Assembly: GCA_965227065.1 (NCBI GenBank)
Contig: CBDDFN010000020.1
Location: 744,001-808,000, forward strand
Source: CBDDFN01 sp965227065
Lineage (GTDB): Bacteria > Pseudomonadota > Alphaproteobacteria > SPJN01
Direction of reading: 5' to 3'
DNA: 64,000 nucleotides
In this document: positions 17,906 to 26,641 of the stretch, piece by piece
How the letters are laid out: every line of letters starts with the position of its first letter
Position numbering within the stretch: position 1 is the stretch's first letter
The notes under the pieces: model-generated
Told to the model about the DNA's origin: nothing
What the model saw: the letters and a program-made list of their open reading frames with translations, nothing else
The model's database searches: none
Made by a program: the position numbers and the translations under genes

Positions 17906-19195
17906 TCAGGCGCGCAAGCGGTTGAAATCCCGGAAGGCGGCGGTGCCGAGATAAAGGTAACCGCCGATCTGGGCAAGCTGGCAGACGAGGAACAAAGGCG
18001 CCTGCCAGCCGGTTGCCGTCCACACCACCTCAAGCGTGGCCTTGTCCATCAGGGTGAACCACAGGCTGATATTGACGGCCGCCAGCACCATCACACCGGC
18101 ATAGACGAGGACTCGCAGGCTCAAACCCTGCTGGTCGATATGGCGCGCCATCCACAGCGCCACCGGCACATGCATCATGACCATATAGATCGTGTAGGCC
18201 TTGGGGCTTGAAAGCAAAAAGACAAACAAAAGCCCGGCCCCGCCGGCGGCCAGCGCATCAAGCGACAAGGGCGGGGCGCGGAAGCCGGTATAAAGCGCGG
18301 CTATTGCGAGTGCGCCAAAAGCGGCAATCTGCGCCTCGGTCAGATGGCCCATCAGATCAAAGCCAAACAGGGTTGCGAGATAGGGCAGGTTGGAACTGGT
18401 GATCTCGCCCGCCTCATTGATCAACCCGCCATGGGGCGGAATGCCGATCGCCAGACACACGCCGATATAGATCAGGGCGACCACGCCGAAGCCACCGACG
18501 AACAAGACCTTGTTGCGCGCATAGCCAAACAGGCTGGGCGTACCGATCAGCGCAATGACCTTGATGGCGATCAGCGCCATCATCTGCGTCGCGCCCGATG
18601 CGATATGCCGGCCCCCCGCCAAAAGCGCGAGGCTTGCAATGTAAAGCAGTGCAACCCAGCTTTGGTTGGAGCCGGTGAAGGCGGTGTGCCAGATCGCAAC
18701 AGGTTGCAGCAGATAAACACTTGCCAGTGCCGTCAGCCGCGCGGTGCTCATCTGGCCGTCGGCGAAGCGCATCAGTGCAAAAACCGTCAGGCAATGGATC
18801 AGGAAGGTCGCCAGAATGATCGCCATGGGGCTGTCATAAAGGCTCGTCAGGCCCGCATTGATCACCCCGAATAGCGGCCCATAGGAGGTTTTAACCTCCA
18901 CATAGGGCAGCCCGCCGTCGCGAATACCGACCGCTTCGGGATAATAATGCTGAACTGCATCGCCGCGCGGTTCAATTCCCGCCACACCATAGCCGAGCAG
19001 CATGAGCGTGACGGCCATCAGCACATAGGCGCTCAGGGCGGCCCAGCCGATGCGGATCGCGCCTTGCCGGTCAAGCCAGCCGCGCACCGATTGGCGTTGC
19101 AGCAGCAGTGCCGTCACGATGATGCCGAACGCCGCCCCGCCGCCCAAGGCCAGCTTGGCAAGTATGGTGACGATCAGGCCGCCGGGTTCATCCAT
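17906..19195 (-). CDS. Polytopic membrane protein, glycosyltransferase-87-like
   Basis: 429-residue protein with about ten hydrophobic segments. An early periplasmic loop carries EPRGDAVQHYYPEAVGIRDGGLPYVEVKTSYGPLF. An acidic motif in the first loop together with this topology is what GT-C fold mannosyl/arabinosyl transferases (GT87/DUF2029) show. The assignment is by topology and motif style only; donor and acceptor are unknown. The start is set at ATG 19195 (MDEPGGLIV); an ATG ten codons earlier is possible. It converges on clpA with adjacent stop codons, and upstream lie REP-like palindromes. Confidence 0.6.
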   Translation of the reverse strand: MDEPGGLIVTILAKLALGGGAAFGIIVTALLLQRQSVRGWLDRQGAIRIGWAALSAYVLMAVTLMLLGYGVAGIEPRGDAVQHYYPEAVGIRDGGLPYVEVKTSYGPLFGVINAGLTSLYDSPMAIILATFLIHCLTVFALMRFADGQMSTARLTALASVYLLQPVAIWHTAFTGSNQSWVALLYIASLALLAGGRHIASGATQMMALIAIKVIALIGTPSLFGYARNKVLFVGGFGVVALIYIGVCLAIGIPPHGGLINEAGEITSSNLPYLATLFGFDLMGHLTEAQIAAFGALAIAALYTGFRAPPLSLDALAAGGAGLLFVFLLSSPKAYTIYMVMMHVPVALWMARHIDQQGLSLRVLVYAGVMVLAAVNISLWFTLMDKATLEVVWTATGWQAPLFLVCQLAQIGGYLYLGTAAFRDFNRLRA

Positions 19196-19213
19196 GACAT
19201 TTTTCCTATCGTC

Positions 19214-19312
19214 ATTCCGGGGCATCCCGTGAGGGATGAACCCGGAATCTGATCCTGTTTTCGGTCGTTCCAGCGTCAGATCCCGGATATTTGCAGGCGC
19301 AAATTCCGGGAT
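19214..19312. repeat. Two REP-like palindromes in tandem
   Basis: Unit 1 (19214-19248): ATTCCGGG pairs with CCCGGAAT, with an inner CATCCC/GGGATG stem. Unit 2 (19280-19312): ATCCCGGATATTTGC pairs with GCAAATTCCGGGAT, with one bulge. Both carry the GTCATTCCGGG / CCGGGATGAC type of ends seen at 10275-10307. They fill the space between the membrane protein gene and the HIT gene. Such pairs are typical of bacterial extragenic palindromic elements. Confidence 0.7.
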
Positions 19313-19324
19313 GACGGGGTGCGA

Positions 19325-19756
19325 TTACAAGGCCGCAATGATCTTGTCGGCAATCGGTTGAAGCGTGGCTGCATCGACCATGTCACGGGCGTGAAGCTTG
19401 AGGTCGAGGCCCTCAAAGCGCGGAATGGTGTGAATGTGATAGTGGAACACGGTCTGCCCCGCCGCCGCGCCATTCAACTGCATCATCATCAGGCCGGGAC
19501 AGCCCAGCGCCTGTTTGGTGGCATTGGCGATCCTCTGCGCGGTTTCCATGCAAGCCTTGGCCCAGTCGGCGGGCAGGGCGTGCACATCTTCGGCATGATG
19601 TTTGGGGATGGTCAGCACATGGCCGTCGGCCTGGGGCATAATATCCATAAAGGCATAGGTCAGATCATCTTCATAGATTTTCACCGACGGGATTTTTTGT
19701 TCGATGATTTTGCAGAACAAACAACCATCTACCAGCGTTCCTTGAAGTTCGGCCAT
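19325..19756 (-). CDS. HIT-family nucleotide-binding hydrolase
   Basis: 143-residue histidine-triad protein: CLFCKIIEQKIPSVKIYEDD, HVLTIPKHHAEDV and the active-site triad VFHYHIHTIPRF (HxHxH). Members hydrolyse nucleoside phosphoramidates or dinucleotides in the cytoplasm; the exact substrate is not readable. It ends a probable four-gene operon (RidA, GDPD, DUF482-type transferase, HIT) on the minus strand, 3 bases after the preceding stop. Confidence 0.92.
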   Translation of the reverse strand: MAELQGTLVDGCLFCKIIEQKIPSVKIYEDDLTYAFMDIMPQADGHVLTIPKHHAEDVHALPADWAKACMETAQRIANATKQALGCPGLMMMQLNGAAAGQTVFHYHIHTIPRFEGLDLKLHARDMVDAATLQPIADKIIAAL

Positions 19757-19759
19757 AGC

Positions 19760-20953
19760 TTAAAAATCCCCCTCATAGTCTGTCCCGCCATCGTCTCCGG
19801 GCTCGAAACTGTAGCGATCTTTGCGGAATGGTGTGTGCGCCGCAAGCAGCTTCTGATCTTCTGCGACCATGCGGCGTTCGCGGTCCAGAAACTCCGCCAC
19901 CGCTTCGCGGAAGCCCTCATGGGCGATGTGGTGGGCCGATTGGGTGATCGCAGGTTCATAGCCGCGGGCGAGCTTGTGTTGGCCCTGCGCGCCGGCTTCC
20001 ACGCGCTTGAGGCCACGATCAATGGCAAACTCGATCGCTGCGTAGTAGCAAAGCTCAAAATGCAGAAACTTGTGCTGTTCGACACAGCCCCAGTTCCGGC
20101 CATAGAGCGCGTCCGAGCCTATGAAATTAAGCGCGCCTGCAATGATGCGGCCCTCGCGGCGGGCGATCACAAGCAGGATATGCTCAGCCATCCGCTCCCC
20201 AATCAGCGAAAAGAACTCCCGCGTCAGGTAAGGGCTGCCCCATTTGCGCATGCCGGTGTCCATGTAAAAACCGTAGAATGCATCCCAGTGCAGCTCACCC
20301 AGCCCAGCGCCGGTGACGCATTCAACCTCGACAGCGGCGCAGGCCTCGCGCCGTTCCTTGCGGATCTGCTTGCGCTTTCGGGAGCTGAGCTCTCCGAGAA
20401 AATCCTCAAATGAGGCATAGCCCTTATTGTGCCAGTGAAACTGCTGATCGGTACGGATCAGATAGTCTTCGGCGTCGAGCGCGGCGCGGTCCTGATCATC
20501 CATGAACGTGACATGGATTGATGAGGTGCCGTAATGGGCGTTCAATTGCTTGATGCCTTGGGCAAGCGCGCGCCGGGTTTGGGGCTCGGCAGCCAGCAGA
20601 CGCGGGCCGGTGGCCGGGGTGAAGGGCACCGCACATTGCAGCTTGGGGTAATAGTCGCCGCCGGCGCGTTCAAACGCATGGGCCCAACTGTGATCAAAGA
20701 CATATTCGCCCTGGCTGTGGCCCTTGAGATAGAGCGGTGCGCACGCCAAAAGCCGGTCATCAAGCTTCAGCAGCGCATGAGTTGGCCCCCAGCCGGTTTC
20801 CCGAACGGCGGAGCCTGAGGCTTCGAGCGCTTCGAGAAAATCGTAAGATACAAAGGGGTTGAAGGGTTGGCCGGGCGGGTTGGCGCAGGCGTCCCATGCG
20901 GCCTTGTCGACCGAGGAAAGGGAATCACAGGTTTCAAGCCGGAAGCCGGTCAT
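19760..20953 (-). CDS. GNAT-fold protein of the DUF482 (peptidogalycan) family
   Basis: 397-residue protein with FemAB/GNAT-like architecture: N-terminal WDACANPPGQPFNPFVSYDFLEALE, central FDHSWAHAFERAGGDYYPKLQCAVPFTPATG, and a C-terminal half with FLGELSSRKRKQIRKERR and GRIIAGALNFIGSDALYGRNWGCVEQHKFLHFELCYYAAIEFAIDRG. These blocks are typical of the DUF482/peptidogalycan biosynthesis family. The acceptor has not been established for this group; peptidoglycan or another polymer is a guess. Its start overlaps the GDPD stop as TGATG. Confidence 0.8.
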   Translation of the reverse strand: MTGFRLETCDSLSSVDKAAWDACANPPGQPFNPFVSYDFLEALEASGSAVRETGWGPTHALLKLDDRLLACAPLYLKGHSQGEYVFDHSWAHAFERAGGDYYPKLQCAVPFTPATGPRLLAAEPQTRRALAQGIKQLNAHYGTSSIHVTFMDDQDRAALDAEDYLIRTDQQFHWHNKGYASFEDFLGELSSRKRKQIRKERREACAAVEVECVTGAGLGELHWDAFYGFYMDTGMRKWGSPYLTREFFSLIGERMAEHILLVIARREGRIIAGALNFIGSDALYGRNWGCVEQHKFLHFELCYYAAIEFAIDRGLKRVEAGAQGQHKLARGYEPAITQSAHHIAHEGFREAVAEFLDRERRMVAEDQKLLAAHTPFRKDRYSFEPGDDGGTDYEGDF

Positions 20954-21690
20954 CAGGCGGGGGTAAATCTCTCAAAAATGATCTGGTCGACATGGGGTGC
21001 GATCGTGTCGGCCACGTCCTGACTGCGGACTGTCCAGCTTAGCGTCTGGATGCCGCGCGCGCGGACCGACCGCAAAGCCCGGTTGGGGATCGACCGGCAA
21101 TCATAGGCGACAAAATCAGGATCAATCCGCCGGACATGATGCAGCCGGGCCAGCGCCAGCCGTTCGGCAAAGCTCAGATCAACCGGATGGGCAACGAAAT
21201 CCATCGCCACCAGTCCCCGCGGCATCCATGGCGCCATGGTCTGGAACCAGGCCACACAGTCGGGTGAAAAGGACATGACCGCGTAAGGGCCGTCATAGTC
21301 TTCCAAAGCGCCCAGAACCGCCTGTTCAAGCGCGCCGGGGGCTTCGCGCGGCTTGGTCTTGACCTCCACCAGCACCGGCACGCGGCCATCAATGACCGAC
21401 AGAACATGATCAAGGGTCGCGATCGTGTCGTCAGAGCCGGTCAGGGTGATCTCCCGCAACTCCTCGGTCGTGCGGCCATCGACCGGCCCGGTTTCGCCGG
21501 TCAGCCGGTCCAGTGTGCGGTCATGAAAGACCACCGCGTCATCATCGCCCGACAATTGCACGTCAAGCTCAATGCCGTATCCATACTCCATCGCGGCATG
21601 AAAGGCGCTCAAACTGTTTTCAACCAGCCCGGCGTCTTTGTCGTGAAACCCCCGGTGGGCGTAGGGCTGCGCAGCAAGCCAGTTGATCAT
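20953..21690 (-). CDS. Glycerophosphodiester phosphodiesterase
   Basis: 245-residue TIM-barrel phosphodiesterase that releases glycerol-3-phosphate from deacylated phospholipids. Landmarks: AHRGFHDKDAGLVENSLSAFHAAMEYGYGIELDVQLSGDDDAVVFHDRTLDRLTG, which holds the catalytic histidine, the E-x-D metal pair and the second histidine, and later VLVEVKTK. No signal peptide is seen, so it resembles cytoplasmic UgpQ. It overlaps the RidA gene upstream by ATGA. Confidence 0.92.
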   Translation of the reverse strand: MINWLAAQPYAHRGFHDKDAGLVENSLSAFHAAMEYGYGIELDVQLSGDDDAVVFHDRTLDRLTGETGPVDGRTTEELREITLTGSDDTIATLDHVLSVIDGRVPVLVEVKTKPREAPGALEQAVLGALEDYDGPYAVMSFSPDCVAWFQTMAPWMPRGLVAMDFVAHPVDLSFAERLALARLHHVRRIDPDFVAYDCRSIPNRALRSVRARGIQTLSWTVRSQDVADTIAPHVDQIIFERFTPA

Positions 21691-22160
21691 CGGGACCGGA
21701 CCTCAAACGTGGCTTCCACCTCAACCGCGATATTGAGCGGCAGAGAATTGGCACCAACCGCAAAGCGGACATGTCTGCCTGCATCGCCCAAAACCTCGAC
21801 CATCACGTCAGATGCCCCATTCAGCACTTTGGGATGGTCGGGATAGCCAGGAACCGCATTGACGAAGCCGCCCAGCTTGAGACAGCGGACAAGCCGGTCC
21901 CAGTCACCGCCCACAGCATCACGGGCCTGGGCCAGGACGTTCAAACCACAGGCGCGCGCGGCCCGCTGGCCTTGCTCAAGGCTCAAATCATCGCCCAGCG
22001 TGCCGGTCATCAGTCCTTGTTCGGGGTCCAGAGAAATCTGGCCTGAGATGTAAAGCGTGGAGCCTGAAATCACATGGGCGACATAGGCACCGACCGGGGC
22101 AACGGGGTCGGGCAGGGTGATGCCGAGTTCACGAAGCCTTGTTTCAACCTTGTGGGTCAT
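21687..22160 (-). CDS. RidA/YjgF-family protein
   Basis: 157-residue member of the RidA superfamily: VAHVISGSTLYISGQISLDPEQGLMTGTLGDDLSLEQGQRAARACGLNVLAQ and, near the end, RHVRFAVGANSLPLNIAVEVEATFEV. The C-terminal arginine that binds substrate carboxylates in classical RidA (IEAVA-type ending) is replaced here by a variant typical of the longer YjgF-like group. It may therefore not be an enamine/imine deaminase. It heads the minus-strand operon with GDPD, DUF482 and HIT genes. Confidence 0.85.
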   Translation of the reverse strand: MTHKVETRLRELGITLPDPVAPVGAYVAHVISGSTLYISGQISLDPEQGLMTGTLGDDLSLEQGQRAARACGLNVLAQARDAVGGDWDRLVRCLKLGGFVNAVPGYPDHPKVLNGASDVMVEVLGDAGRHVRFAVGANSLPLNIAVEVEATFEVRSR

Positions 22161-22202
22161 GCTTGCATCTTTCCAGTGAGTCTCTTTCTAAAGGAGTGCC
22201 GT

Positions 22203-23165
22203 ATGCGCACCGAGATGGCAAGCCCGGCAATGGATGGATTTTTCCTGGGCGCGGAAACCCGCGCCCATCCCCACATTCTGGTGAGCTGGCCCTCTGATCC
22301 GGGCCGCTGGGGGGAGCCTTTGCCCGCCCTTCAGCACGCGGTTGCGGGCCTTGTGCGGGTGCTGAGCGATCATGCCTCGGTCACTGTGGCTGTTGTTGAC
22401 AAGCATGGTGCGGAGGTCCAGCTGGCCTGCGGTGCCAATACCGCCATCCTGCCCATCGTGGAGGAAGCGCCCATGGCTGGCCTTGATGGGCCTTATCTGC
22501 TGACCGATGGCGGTACCGGCCATTGTGGTCTGTGCTGGTCTGGCCGCCATCAGGTGAGCGCGCAAGCCCTGTGTGCCGGTCTGGGGATCAAGGCGTATGA
22601 CGCGCCCTTGTCGCTTGATCACGGTATGCTGGTTCATGATGGCCATGGCACGGTGATTGTTTCAGAAGAGGCTGCCTTGAGTGCCGACACCAATCCTGAA
22701 CTGACCATGCAGCAGATTGAGGAACGGCTTGCACTGTTTCTGGGCGCGCGGCACGTCATCTGGCTTGGGGGTGGGTTGCGCGGACATGGCTCGCTGTTCG
22801 GGGCGCTGCGCTTTATCGGCCCGTCACAATTGGGCCTTTTGGATGTGTCCTCCGATGATCCGAATTTTGAGCGGCTGGAGGCCATGGCGGCCGAGCTTCA
22901 CCACCAGCACGACGTCGATCATGCCCCGCTGAGTGTTGAGCGGATCCCCGCGCGAACGGGTGAGGGGATGTTTTCCCCGCTCGATTGCCTGTTTGTTGAT
23001 GATCATATTCTGGTGCCACCCCAGGCCGATGCCAAATCCCTTCTGGCGCTGGAAAAGGCTACCGGCCAGACGGTGATGGAAATGGCGCTTGATCCCGAAT
23101 TGCTTCTTCTGGGCGGGGTGACGGCGGTGGCCCGGCCTGTGGGTTTTGAGGTCAAACGGCCTTAG
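22203..23165 (+). CDS. Agmatine deiminase-like protein lacking the catalytic cysteine
   Basis: 320-residue protein with the agmatine deiminase/PAD-porph fold. Aligned blocks: HPHILVSWPSD at the N-terminus, LDHGMLVHDGHGTVIVSEEAALSADTNPELTMQQIEERLALFLGARHVIWLGGGLRGHG, and VDDHILVPPQADAKSLLALE. Active enzymes have GGGNIHC near the C-terminus, where the cysteine attacks the guanidine carbon; here the same place reads LLGGVTAVARP. The EGGS acid is also changed (LDHGM), and only the loop histidine of RGHG seems kept. It is therefore probably a pseudoenzyme or has another chemistry. ATG 22203 follows AAGGAGTG. Its end overlaps convergent dinB. Confidence 0.72.
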   Translation: MRTEMASPAMDGFFLGAETRAHPHILVSWPSDPGRWGEPLPALQHAVAGLVRVLSDHASVTVAVVDKHGAEVQLACGANTAILPIVEEAPMAGLDGPYLLTDGGTGHCGLCWSGRHQVSAQALCAGLGIKAYDAPLSLDHGMLVHDGHGTVIVSEEAALSADTNPELTMQQIEERLALFLGARHVIWLGGGLRGHGSLFGALRFIGPSQLGLLDVSSDDPNFERLEAMAAELHHQHDVDHAPLSVERIPARTGEGMFSPLDCLFVDDHILVPPQADAKSLLALEKATGQTVMEMALDPELLLLGGVTAVARPVGFEVKRP

Positions 23166-24436
23166 CGCGGCCTGCGCTTCAGTCCCCGGCCTTTGTTGAT
23201 GACATCGGTGCCGAACTTTTCGCGCACCCGGTCAAGCGCGCGTTCGGTCCTGGCCTTGCGCGCGCCTTCTTCATCCACCAGATCGCCGGGATCGGCCAAC
23301 TCCGGAGCGGCCAGATTTGAAATGCCGACACCGAGCAGGCGGAACTTGGTGCCATTGGCTTCTTTTTCAAGCAGGGGGCGGGCGGCCTTGTAAATCACTT
23401 CGGCAAGCTGGGTGGGATCATGCAGAGTGCGGGAGCGTGTGCGCCCCTGAAAGCTTGCGGTCTTGAGCTTGAGGGTCACGGTATAGCCGGCATGTCCGCT
23501 GGCTTTGGCGCGGCGGGCCACCCGCTCGCACTGACGCCACAAAATCCCGTCAAGCTCATCAAGATCGGAGACGTCATCAAAGAACGTTGTTTCCGATGAC
23601 ACGGATTTGGTTTCGTGATGGGGGGTCACCTTGCGCGTATCGACGCCCCGCGCCAGCCTGAACAGCCGCAATCCCAGATCGCCATATTGGAGGCCAAGCT
23701 CGCTTTCCTCCATGCTTTGAAGCTGGCTGACTTGGGTTAGCCCATCGCGTTCCATCTTGGAGGCCATGGCCTTGCCGACCCCCCACAATGCCTTGACGGG
23801 TTTAGCCGCCAGATAGTCTTTCACCTCTGCGGGGCCGAGCACGAAAAAGCCGCGTGGCTTGCGTTCATCAGACGCCATCTTGGCCAAAAACTTGACCGGC
23901 GCCATGCCGACCGAAACAGTGATGCCAAGCTCGGCTTCAAGCTCCTTCACCATGCGGGCCAGGGCTTTGGCAGGCACCATGCCGTGTAACCGTTCGGTGC
24001 CTGACAAGTCCATGAACGCTTCGTCAATCGAGATCGGCTCCACCAGCGGGGTAAGCGCGCGCATTTTTTCCCGCACCTGTTTCCCGACGGTGGAATATTT
24101 TTCCATATCAGGGGGGATCACCACCGCATCAGGACAGGCTTTGAGCGCCTTGAACATGGGTTGGGCTGAATGCACACCATAGGTTCGGGCGATATAGCAG
24201 GCGGTTGAAACCACACCGCGCTTGCCGCCGCCAATGATCAAGGGCTTGTTCAAAAGCTCAGGATTGTCGCGCTTTTCAACCGCCGCATAGAAGGCGTCGC
24301 AATCTAGATGGGCAATCGAAAGGCTGGCCAGATCGGGATGGACCAACAGCCGGGGGGAGCCGCACGCCCCACAGCGCGCAGCGGGCCGGTCAATATCGGT
24401 CAGACAATCCCGGCAAAAACCGGTTGCGCCTTCCAT
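23162..24436 (-). CDS. dinB: DNA polymerase IV with N-terminal CxxC pairs
   Basis: Y-family translesion polymerase. The 424-residue chain starts with a zinc-ribbon-like extension (FCRDCL and ARCGACGS), common in alphaproteobacterial Pol IV. The palm follows: AHLDCDAFYAAVEKRDNPEL, GVVSTACYIARTYGVHSAQPM and the catalytic PISIDEAFMDLSG, then the little-finger domain with GRTRSRTL and RLLGVGISNL. No LexA box is evident at the immediate 5' end. The HAD gene lies 12 bases upstream and may share a transcript. It converges on the deiminase-like gene with a 4-base overlap. Confidence 0.94.
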   Translation of the reverse strand: MEGATGFCRDCLTDIDRPAARCGACGSPRLLVHPDLASLSIAHLDCDAFYAAVEKRDNPELLNKPLIIGGGKRGVVSTACYIARTYGVHSAQPMFKALKACPDAVVIPPDMEKYSTVGKQVREKMRALTPLVEPISIDEAFMDLSGTERLHGMVPAKALARMVKELEAELGITVSVGMAPVKFLAKMASDERKPRGFFVLGPAEVKDYLAAKPVKALWGVGKAMASKMERDGLTQVSQLQSMEESELGLQYGDLGLRLFRLARGVDTRKVTPHHETKSVSSETTFFDDVSDLDELDGILWRQCERVARRAKASGHAGYTVTLKLKTASFQGRTRSRTLHDPTQLAEVIYKAARPLLEKEANGTKFRLLGVGISNLAAPELADPGDLVDEEGARKARTERALDRVREKFGTDVINKGRGLKRRPR

Positions 24437-24448
24437 GCCATCCTCGCC

Positions 24449-25111
24449 TTACGCCTCGGTCATCGCCTGAATATAACTTTCAATTTCGGCCCAGTCTTGG
24501 GCGCGAATATGGGCTTCCTTGGCCGTCGGCATCATTTTGTGCAGCCGGGGATCGGCGACATAGTGGATGAGGCGGGCGTGCGGCACATGTTCGGCCACTG
24601 ATGTGTGATTGGGCGGCAGATCATCAATGAAAAAGACCGCGCCGCCGGTCTGTGCCGCGAGAACGCGGGCCGCCGGACCTTTTTGGCCGTGATTGGCAAT
24701 GACGGGATACTCAAAGCCCTCGCGCTTGAGGCCGCGTTGCCGTTCTGCGCGCAAATGGGGTGGGACATTCGACAAGATCACGATCTCATGGCTGTTGGAA
24801 AGCCGTCCGAGCGCATCGGCCGCCCCAGGCACCGCCACCTGATGTTCCATGCCGGTGGCAAAGAAATCATTCAGCGCCTGGCCGACCTCTTCGCCTGACA
24901 GCACTTCGCCGGTGGCGATGCGGGTGACATTGCCGGTGATGGCGAGTGTCTTCATGTCGAGCTTGAGGCCCTGATCGATCAGCCAGGCTTCAATGGCGGA
25001 GACGAACTGGACGAGCACTTCGTCGGCATCGCAGATCAACAGCGGCCGCTCGCCATGAATGGAAATATCGGCCAGTTGCTCATGAACGGCGTCGGCAATG
25101 TCGTGGCTCAT
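24449..25111 (-). CDS. HAD-superfamily hydrolase-like protein
   Basis: 220-residue HAD-fold protein. Motif I is LLICDADEVLVQF (DxDxV), motif II VILSNVPP, and motif III/IV AVFFIDDLPPNH. A cap segment with LDMKTLAITGNVTRIATG lies between. It is probably a phosphatase of unknown substrate. The start is ATG 25111, with GGAG upstream; an open frame continues upstream to 25147 but passes through the rpmG terminator hairpin, so it is not used. It follows rpmG and precedes dinB on the same strand. Confidence 0.8.
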   Translation of the reverse strand: MSHDIADAVHEQLADISIHGERPLLICDADEVLVQFVSAIEAWLIDQGLKLDMKTLAITGNVTRIATGEVLSGEEVGQALNDFFATGMEHQVAVPGAADALGRLSNSHEIVILSNVPPHLRAERQRGLKREGFEYPVIANHGQKGPAARVLAAQTGGAVFFIDDLPPNHTSVAEHVPHARLIHYVADPRLHKMMPTAKEAHIRAQDWAEIESYIQAMTEA

Positions 25112-25123
25112 CTCACACTCCAT

Positions 25124-25159
25124 AAAAAAAGCCGCGTTGAGCAACACTCACGCGGCTTT
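25124..25159 (-). terminator. Rho-independent terminator of rpmG
   Basis: On the minus strand AAAGCCGCGT and ACGCGGCTTT form a 10-bp stem around GAGTGTTGCTCA, followed by a run of seven T. It lies 22 bases after the rpmG stop and just before the HAD gene, a textbook intrinsic terminator. Confidence 0.92.
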
Positions 25160-25181
25160 CTGATACGCGATATCCGAAATC

Positions 25182-25349
25182 TTACTTGATTTTGGTTTCC
25201 TTGAAATCGACATGTTTTTTCGCGACCGGGTCATATTTGCGCATGACCATTTTTTCGGTCTGGGTCCGCGCATTCTTTTTGGTCACATAAAAAAAGCCGG
25301 TGTCAGCGGTGCTGAGCAGCTTGATCTTGATCGATGCCGGTTTGGCCAT
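25182..25349 (-). CDS. rpmG: Ribosomal protein L33
   Basis: 55-residue large-subunit ribosomal protein, read as MAKPASIKIKLLSTADTGFF, then YVTKKNARTQTEKMVMRKYD and PVAKKHVDFKETKIK. It lacks the CxxC pairs of the zinc-binding form, so it is the C-minus type. The gene has its own promoter at 25416-25443 and its own terminator at 25124-25159, so it is a single-gene transcription unit inserted among housekeeping genes on the same strand. Confidence 0.96.
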   Translation of the reverse strand: MAKPASIKIKLLSTADTGFFYVTKKNARTQTEKMVMRKYDPVAKKHVDFKETKIK

Positions 25350-25415
25350 GACCTTCATCCTTTCGGGGCGCGCGCGATTCGCAGTTCGGCGCGCAAAAAT
25401 TGGGTTGAGCGCGGG

Positions 25416-25443
25416 ACAATACGGATCGGCGGGGCGAAGTCAA
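25416..25443 (-). promoter_or_regulatory. rpmG promoter
   Basis: On the minus strand TTGACT (25443-25438), a 16-base G+C-rich spacer and TATTGT (25421-25416) form a good sigma70-type promoter. It sits about 60 bases upstream of the rpmG start codon, in the only gap between the MFS gene and rpmG. Confidence 0.7.
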
Positions 25444-25453
25444 GCCTGATTGC

Positions 25454-26641
25454 TTACCCCTGCGCGTTTCCGTCGCTTCCGCGCACCATGCGTACAGCGG
25501 CAATCAGCACATAGCCTCCGGCAAACACCGCAAAACTCCACATCAACCCGTCGGGCGGGGCCAGATCCATGGCAATCCCGCTTGCCACCGGCCCGATGAC
25601 CGAGCCTGCCGAGTAAAGCGTGATGAACAGCGCATTGGCGGCAATGAGGTCGGATGGTGCAAACCGGTCCCCCAGCGTGGCGATACCGACCGAATAAAGC
25701 CCGGTCATCACACCACCCCAGACAAACAGCACCGGCCAGGACCAGGTCGGGTGGGTGATAAGGTCGGGCAGAACCAGCGCTCCGGCAAAGGCCACCGCGC
25801 CACAGCCGAGCAGCACGAGGCGTTTGTTGGCAAAATCGGCCAGCACCCCCAATGGAAACTGCATCAGCATATAGCCAAGCCCGACAATCGACAGGATGAG
25901 CGCGCCGTCTGCTGCCGTCATGCCTTTATCAAGGCCGTAGACGGGCAAGAGCTGGAACACGCCGGTTTCGAGCGCCCCGAACACAAAGGCTGCCAGCGTG
26001 GCCGCCGGCGCCAGCCACAGATAAGACCAGATCGGCTTGGCTGGCTTTTCGCCCACCACAGGCGCAAGGCCCGGCCCGGTTCGTACCATTGCAAGCACGA
26101 GCGGCAGGGCGGCCACCACCATCAGGCCCGCCCCGACCATGAAGGGCAGGGACGTCTGCGCACCGGTTTGTGACAAGATGAAGGGGCCAAGGGCAAAGCC
26201 CGCCGACAGGATCGTGCCATAGGTGCCCAGAATGCGGCCGCGCAGATGCGCAGGCGCAAGAACCGTCACCCAGAATTCCGACAGAATGAACAAGACCGCA
26301 TGCGCCGCCCCATGCACAAAGCGGATGGGAAACCATGCCCAGGGGTTCTGAACTCCCAGATAAAGCAGGAAACAGACCACCGACAGGGCCGTACAAACCA
26401 GCATGACCGGCACGGTGCCGAACCGTTTGGTAAGCGCGGGGATGAACGGCGCAACCGCAAAAGTGGCAAGCCCCGGCGTGGCATTGGAAAAGCCGATAAA
26501 CGTCGCGCTCATGCCTTTTTGATCAAGGATCAGGGACAAAAGCGGCAGGGTCAGCCCGATCATCACGCCGGTGGCGGTGATTGATGTGATGACGATGACG
26601 TAAGACCAGATCAGGTCCCGCCGGGACAGGCTGTCAGACAT
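25454..26641 (-). CDS. MFS transporter
   Basis: 395-residue protein with twelve hydrophobic segments and a cytoplasmic centre (VRTGPGLAPVVGEKPAKP). A short basic loop after the second helix region (ALTKRFGTVPVM) and HLRGRILGTYGTILSAG in the first half are typical of major facilitator permeases. Its closest general type is the UMF/YcaD-like group with SEFWVTVLAP in TM4. The substrate cannot be told. It overlaps the start of its neighbour, the NUDIX gene's 3' end, by 8 bases. Confidence 0.88.
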   Translation of the reverse strand: MSDSLSRRDLIWSYVIVITSITATGVMIGLTLPLLSLILDQKGMSATFIGFSNATPGLATFAVAPFIPALTKRFGTVPVMLVCTALSVVCFLLYLGVQNPWAWFPIRFVHGAAHAVLFILSEFWVTVLAPAHLRGRILGTYGTILSAGFALGPFILSQTGAQTSLPFMVGAGLMVVAALPLVLAMVRTGPGLAPVVGEKPAKPIWSYLWLAPAATLAAFVFGALETGVFQLLPVYGLDKGMTAADGALILSIVGLGYMLMQFPLGVLADFANKRLVLLGCGAVAFAGALVLPDLITHPTWSWPVLFVWGGVMTGLYSVGIATLGDRFAPSDLIAANALFITLYSAGSVIGPVASGIAMDLAPPDGLMWSFAVFAGGYVLIAAVRMVRGSDGNAQG

